Assembly (NCBI RefSeq): GCF_000328475.2
Contig: NC_026478.1
Coordinates: 434,001-498,000, forward strand
Origin: Mycosarcoma maydis
Lineage: Eukaryota > Basidiomycota > Ustilaginomycetes > Ustilaginales
Reading direction: 5' to 3'
Length of the DNA stretch: 64,000 nucleotides
Of the stretch, positions 59,767 through 64,000 are shown piece after piece. How positions within the stretch are numbered: the stretch's first letter is position 1; each line of letters opens with the position of its first letter. The notes beneath the pieces are model-generated. The model did no database searches. It had not been told where the DNA came from and worked only from the letters and a program-made list of their open reading frames with translations. Position numbers and translations under genes: made by a program.

Positions 59767-61365
59767 TCAAGGCGTCGGCGAGACGGTGTTTTCTTCCTCC
59801 TCGCGCAGACTGCCGTCTATGGGAACAGACATGCCAGAGCCATGACGTTGCATTCGTCCATTGCCACCAGTTCCTGGTCGACTTTGCGGAGGAGTGGTCA
59901 GCTTGCCGTCTGACGATGAGGGTCTTGCCTTCGGCAAAGATCCTTCTGCCTTGTCAAGTGCTGCAGATGGAGCAAAGAGGGTGGCATCGGAGGAGCGCCG
60001 AGACTCGCTCTGCTGCATGTGTATAGCGAAAGTGGTGGGAAAGTTGATCGTCTGCACGGCGCCTCGCTCCACGTCGGGATTGTGGTCGTCGACGCTGTCT
60101 GCTTGACGGAGTGCTGTAGATTTGGGTGAGACGTCTCCGGACGCGAGACCGCTGGGAGTGGTCACACCGATACCGTCAGTGACGATGGCAGTAAGACCGG
60201 TGGGGGCAGCATCCGATTCGGGCGTGGTGAGATGGTTGGCAACGCGCCGCCTGGAATCCAAGGATGGAAGTCGCGAAGTGAAAAAGCAGGGCTTTGTGGA
60301 TGTGCTAGTATCCAACATGGAGGAATCAAGAGCGTGCACGTTGCGCGAATCGCGCGCAAGGATGATGCCGGTGGCAAATGGATCGCTGGCATTTCGCATG
60401 CCAGGAAGCACAGCATTATCAGGTGCAAGATCGTCGGTAAATCGATCCTCCCTCCACTTGTAAGCACTCGATAGCGAGGCCAGGACGGCACCGAAAGCTT
60501 GGACGTAGACGTTGGCCACTAGCATGAAGCCCATATCGACAGCCGAAAGACTAAGTGCCTTGGAAAGTACAAGAGCGAAAGCGTAAATGGTGGGCAGCAC
60601 GTAGCCGAAAGCAATGGCAAACATGAGCTGCTTGGACCAGCGCAAGACGGGGTGCGACTTTTTCTGCATGAGCTCGTTATCACGACGGCCTAGATGCCAG
60701 TAACGCCAGAGTAGGAAGAGAGAGGCGTAGACAGTGTCGGCGAGCTGAAAGATGAGGGTGAAGAGATTGCTTGTGTCGTTGGCGGCCGTGGAGACGACGA
60801 AGCCGAAGCCGTGCTGACTGTAAGCGGCGGCCGAGTTGTGCAGGGTGATGCTGATGGTAGTGAGCCTCGCCACCTTGAGAAGAGATGGCACGATGCTAAT
60901 GATGGTGCGCTTCTTCCTGCTTGCCAACGTAGTCGGGTAAAAGGAGAGCAGACGAAGCTGGATGGCAAAGTGAGTGACGAGGGGAACAATGTAGAGCATG
61001 GCTGTCGAGGACATCCAGAGACGAAACATGGTATCCTGCGAGACGGTGCCGAAGAGTTGATAGGCCCAAAAGACAGTATTGAGCGTCGAGCCGAGAAGGC
61101 CGCCGAGCAAGGCGAAGCCTAGCACCCAGACAAAGGGCAAGCGGCGCTTTTGTGGGCTGAGACCATTCTTGAAGAGAACAGCGCAAAGAAGCACAAAGAG
61201 AAGCGTGGCGAACATGGAGTAGAGAATAATGTAGGTGACGCCATTTCGCACAAGATCGACTGGTACATACTGGGCGGCTAGCTGCTGGTGGGTGGAGGGG
61301 TCTTCGACGACGAGCAAGACGCGATGTCGCCATGCCAAGTCCTGTTTGAGTGTCGCATTGGTCAT
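59767..61365 (-). CDS. Seven-transmembrane protein of unknown function
   Basis: 532 residues from ATG 61365 (the longer frame to 61464 has no ATG). Seven hydrophobic segments are visible, about 41-65, 74-103, 114-134, 144-165, 181-207, 222-250 and 275-298. A short extracellular-looking N-terminus has a sequon (NATL). A long Ser/Asp-rich hydrophilic tail covers about 300-532. This layout is that of a receptor-like protein, but I see no DRY, NPxxY or retinal-lysine motif, so it is not obviously a classical GPCR or opsin. Likely plasma membrane or endomembrane. It may belong to a fungal family of uncharacterised 7TM proteins. Confidence 0.8.
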   Translation of the reverse strand: MTNATLKQDLAWRHRVLLVVEDPSTHQQLAAQYVPVDLVRNGVTYIILYSMFATLLFVLLCAVLFKNGLSPQKRRLPFVWVLGFALLGGLLGSTLNTVFWAYQLFGTVSQDTMFRLWMSSTAMLYIVPLVTHFAIQLRLLSFYPTTLASRKKRTIISIVPSLLKVARLTTISITLHNSAAAYSQHGFGFVVSTAANDTSNLFTLIFQLADTVYASLFLLWRYWHLGRRDNELMQKKSHPVLRWSKQLMFAIAFGYVLPTIYAFALVLSKALSLSAVDMGFMLVANVYVQAFGAVLASLSSAYKWREDRFTDDLAPDNAVLPGMRNASDPFATGIILARDSRNVHALDSSMLDTSTSTKPCFFTSRLPSLDSRRRVANHLTTPESDAAPTGLTAIVTDGIGVTTPSGLASGDVSPKSTALRQADSVDDHNPDVERGAVQTINFPTTFAIHMQQSESRRSSDATLFAPSAALDKAEGSLPKARPSSSDGKLTTPPQSRPGTGGNGRMQRHGSGMSVPIDGSLREEEENTVSPTP

Positions 61366-62680
61366 GTTGGTAAGAGGTGGCGGGACAAGACTCGCAAGAC
61401 GCCAGGCAAAAGCGTCTTGTAAGCGTCGATGGAAAGAAAGCGTAATTGGGTGGTGTGAGTCCAAGTCGAGATGAAGGATTGCTACGCCATGAATAAAAGC
61501 GTCTAAGTCATCAGAGATGATGGAACGATGCTGAGATGGATGTGACGAAGCCGAAAGTAAGCATCAAAGGTAGAGAGATCAAGCGAGGCCAAGGTCTAAG
61601 GCGACGTGGCTGTGGGGAGAGCTGCGGATGGGTTGTGCAAGCGTGCTGGAGGGCGATCTGCTGGAGTTTCGCAAAGCAAAGAAGCGGTGTGTATGATCGA
61701 AGCACGGATGCGACAACGAAGCAGGCGCTAGTGGATGCAGAGGCGTTGTCGAGAGAGCATTCAGGGGAATAGATGTGAGAGGGTGTGGATGAGAAGCAGG
61801 AAGAGGTCATGAAGAGGGCGAGCGAGCCGAGGTTAGAACAGCTAAGACCGCACCAGGCACGCAGCTTGCTCTTTACTTGCGCTTTGCACTTGGGGATGCG
61901 ACAACGTTAGGCTGACGAGGTTCAGGCATTTGGTTCTGGATTCTAGCATTTGCCGACGGGAAGGCGGAGAAAGAGGATGGGAGAGGGGCGGGAGTGCATT
62001 CAGGCTAGTCAAGACTTACAGTAGCTAGGCTACGACATTAGCTTCGCGCCACTCGCAGACTCACTAACTCTGGCAAACTGCAGCTCGCTAGACGTTGAAC
62101 TAAGGGAATATGGGCGCCCTTCTGGGCTGGAGCGGCGAATGGAATGGCGCTAGTGTGGACACTATCAGAACAATCAGGAATCAACTGAAAATCATCACGA
62201 CAATGACCATCACGAATGAAGAAGCGACGAACCGAGGCGAGCAAGCCCAAGGACAAAAAGCAAAGCGAAGCGAAGCGAAGAAACTCGAGGCTGAGGCGCC
62301 CAACATAGCCGACTTTGGCAGACAATACGGATAACTATCGCAAATCACAAATGTGCAGAAACAGCCGAGCGCTTCAGTTCTCGAGACAAGGCTACAGTAG
62401 CTGTAAACATGCAGAAGGCGCTTAGGCGAGATGGTGTTGAAATCGTCCCTAAATTCTACTTAGTACTTTGGAAGGACAAACGGTAGTGGTAGTGGCAGTG
62501 GCAGTGGCACAGAGTGTATGTTGCAGTTGAACTCTGCAGTTGGACTTGAGCGGAAAGCGAATAGAAAACCTACTGTCAGTATAGCAGAGTACGCTGTACC
62601 ATTTGTGATTGATATTAGCGAGAGGGTAAGGCGCTCTAAGCGAGGCTCAAGTTTCAGGTTGGCGATATCATGCTTCTTCC

Positions 62681-62753
62681 TCACTCACTCACTCACTCAC
62701 TCACTCACTCACTCACTCACTCACTCACTCACTCACTCACTCACTCACTCACT
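62681..62753. repeat. (CACT)n tetranucleotide microsatellite
   Basis: About 18 uninterrupted copies of the tetranucleotide TCAC. It lies outside coding sequence; the six-frame translations give Leu-Thr-His-Ser repeats but no protein-like context. Confidence 0.97.
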
Positions 62754-62807
62754 TGACAAGAGCCAAGAAAGGCGGCCAATACAACAGTCATGTGAGTCCA
62801 ACTGGAA

Positions 62808-62912
62808 TCACGAATCACTAAATTGTGAATCGCGAATCGAACTAGATTCAAAATCTGATATTCGTAAAACCGCCGCGAGACACAATCTGAATAGACGTGA
62901 GTGAATCACGAA
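62808..62912. repeat. Dispersed TCGTGA/TCACGA elements
   Basis: AATCACGAATCAC (62808-62820), a variant TTGTGAATCGCGAATCG (62824-62840) and GTGAATCACGAATAAT (62901-62916), in the spacer before the last gene. Confidence 0.8.
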
Positions 62913-63789
62913 TAATAATAACAATCGTCACGAAGCAAGTATAGGTAAATATGAGTGGTGAGTCTTTCCGTCGCTTTTCTTCTTTCGTTCCTTTGGCTTT
63001 CTTTTCCTGCAACACTCAAGCTTCGAAATTGTCGCCTCCTTGCGTCGTGGAAATTCAAAGATGGAAATGCACACACACACCACTTTGTGCGTCTCACGTC
63101 CACGCTTTGATCGGAGTTGCTCCTGGACCCCTTGGCCCAATCCACAGTCCAACAGCCGTAGACTTAGTCCGCCGGCGAAACCTGCTGATATCGCTTGTAG
63201 CAGACATGGTCAGTCTTCTCGAACAACGTTGCGAATGCAAGCTCCTTCTTTCGTCGCCACACCTCAGTTAAAGGCCACTTCTTCGATGGCCAACCGAAGC
63301 CCAAAACGTACCAAGCACGAATGCACCTCGGCGAAATCGTGGGAATCGTGAATAGAATCGATCGACGGCATCTTACTCCACGACCATCCGTTGGTCCTCT
63401 GCTCACCATCGTGCTACTGCTCCCGTTTCTGCTTCTGCAAGGGTTGCTTGGATTTACCCACGATCCTCCATCCACTTTGTTCTCACGCTAGGCATCTTCC
63501 GGAGCAGTCATCGCGCTCAACTCGGTCGCACCTTGTGCACGCATTGCGCATCCCGCCTTGATCTTCTCTATGCAAATACGTTTGCCTCGCAGCTCCCGAT
63601 TCTGACACGATCTGTACTTCAACTCTCCCGATTCGTTCCGATTCGATTTTACTCGATTCGACTCGACCTCCACACTCACAAGACCAAGCCTCTTGGTCCG
63701 CTGCTTCTGAGTGCCACACGTGCTGGATCGACATCCTCGATCCTCTCTCGCTGTCGCCCTCGCGGCGCCAATGAAGATTACGTTACACC

Positions 63790-64000
63790 ATGCCTTCGCC
63801 ATCCCAGGATGATGTCTATGCACATCGCATAATTCGGCGACGATCGAGTCGGTCTGCAGCTTGGCCCAGTGTGCTCGGATTGAAACCGCAAGTGACTTGG
63901 CGCAATGCGGTAGCTTTTCTCGTCCACTGTTCGGCTTCGATCCTCTTCTTGGTGTTTCTCAACGCCTCGCAGCCATTTCTGATTCACCAACTGGAATCTA
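63790..64000 (+). CDS. N-terminal part of a probable major-facilitator transporter, runs off the window
   Basis: Seventy codons from ATG 63790 to the edge. Residues 1-38 are polar and basic (DVYAHRIIRRRSSRS). A first membrane helix follows (WRNAVAFLVHCSASILFLVF) and then LNASQPFLIHQL, a pattern that I associate with the first helix of some uncharacterised fungal MFS proteins. The rest is outside the window, so the family is a guess. A short upstream ATG at 63771, in another frame, overlaps this start and may lower its use; an additional 5' exon is also possible. Confidence 0.5.
   Translation, partial: MPSPSQDDVYAHRIIRRRSSRSAAWPSVLGLKPQVTWRNAVAFLVHCSASILFLVFLNASQPFLIHQLES

Larger units (their letters stand above)
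61366..63789. other. 2.4 kb divergent spacer
   Basis: No gene is supported. It contains a (CACT)n microsatellite (62681-62753), a short GTGGCA repeat run (62487-62512), and repeat elements at 62808-62842, 62898-62912 and 63343-63357. The last 500 bases are CT-rich leader-like sequence. A 13-codon upstream frame (ATG 63771, stop at 63810-63812) overlaps the next gene's start. Confidence 0.45.

Noticed and set aside
62518..62904. Repeat-encoded Leu-Thr-His-Ser frame
   Set aside because: It is the translation of the (CACT)n microsatellite with no conserved flanks.

Overview
This window is a stretch of nuclear DNA from a basidiomycete fungus, most likely a smut of the Ustilaginaceae (Ustilago maydis or a close relative). 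The reasons are long, mostly intron-less genes, roughly 50-55 % GC, short GT-AG introns confined to a few small genes, and protein content typical of Basidiomycota. The intergenic spacers are also peppered with short ATTCGTGA/TCACGAAT repeats. Species assignment is an inference; no database could be searched.

Layout, left to right. (a) 1-2454, minus strand: a leukotriene-A4-hydrolase-type M1 aminopeptidase, followed with no room to spare by the N-terminal part of a tRNA isopentenyltransferase that leaves the window. The reading frame stays open through the last aminopeptidase intron into the second gene, and two near-identical splice acceptors allow either a free aminopeptidase or an in-frame fusion. 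(b) 4.5-10.9 kb: a small one-pass membrane protein, a Rec8-type meiotic cohesin subunit, an Mch1-like transporter, and a small intron-containing, probably mitochondrial membrane protein. (c) 11.4-23.8 kb: transcription elongation factor Spt6, eIF3f, phosphoinositide phosphatase Sac1 and a Gfo/Idh/MocA oxidoreductase. (d) 24.1-30.4 kb: a divergent pair of SSU-processome genes (UTP7, RRP36) and a coiled-coil protein of unknown function. (e) 30.7-40.0 kb: a large Zn2Cys6 transcription factor, a 3.6 kb gene-poor spacer and a secreted carboxylesterase. (f) 40.2-49.8 kb: COMPASS subunit Swd1, Brix protein Rpf1, cytochrome c oxidase subunit VIIc (four exons including a 4-nt microexon) and a large CorA-family protein whose GMN motif is replaced. 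(g) 52.9-61.4 kb: a BLUF-domain (blue-light, flavin) protein, Esf1, Lsm5 (four exons), Cwc26/Bud13 and a seven-TM protein. (h) 61.4-64.0 kb: spacer with a microsatellite, then the first exon of a probable MFS transporter cut by the window edge.

Most genes are housekeeping: ribosome biogenesis (UTP7, RRP36, RPF1, ESF1), transcription and chromatin (SPT6, SWD1), splicing and RNA decay (CWC26, LSM5), translation (eIF3f, tRNA modification), lipid signalling (SAC1) and respiration (COX VIIc). They are not organised as a functional cluster. No rRNA, convincing tRNA, CRISPR array or intact transposon was seen.

The items most worth a second look are the aminopeptidase/isopentenyltransferase alternative-splice fusion, the dispersed inverted-repeat motif in nearly every spacer, the fungal BLUF photoreceptor, the CorA protein without GMN, and the 4-nt microexon.
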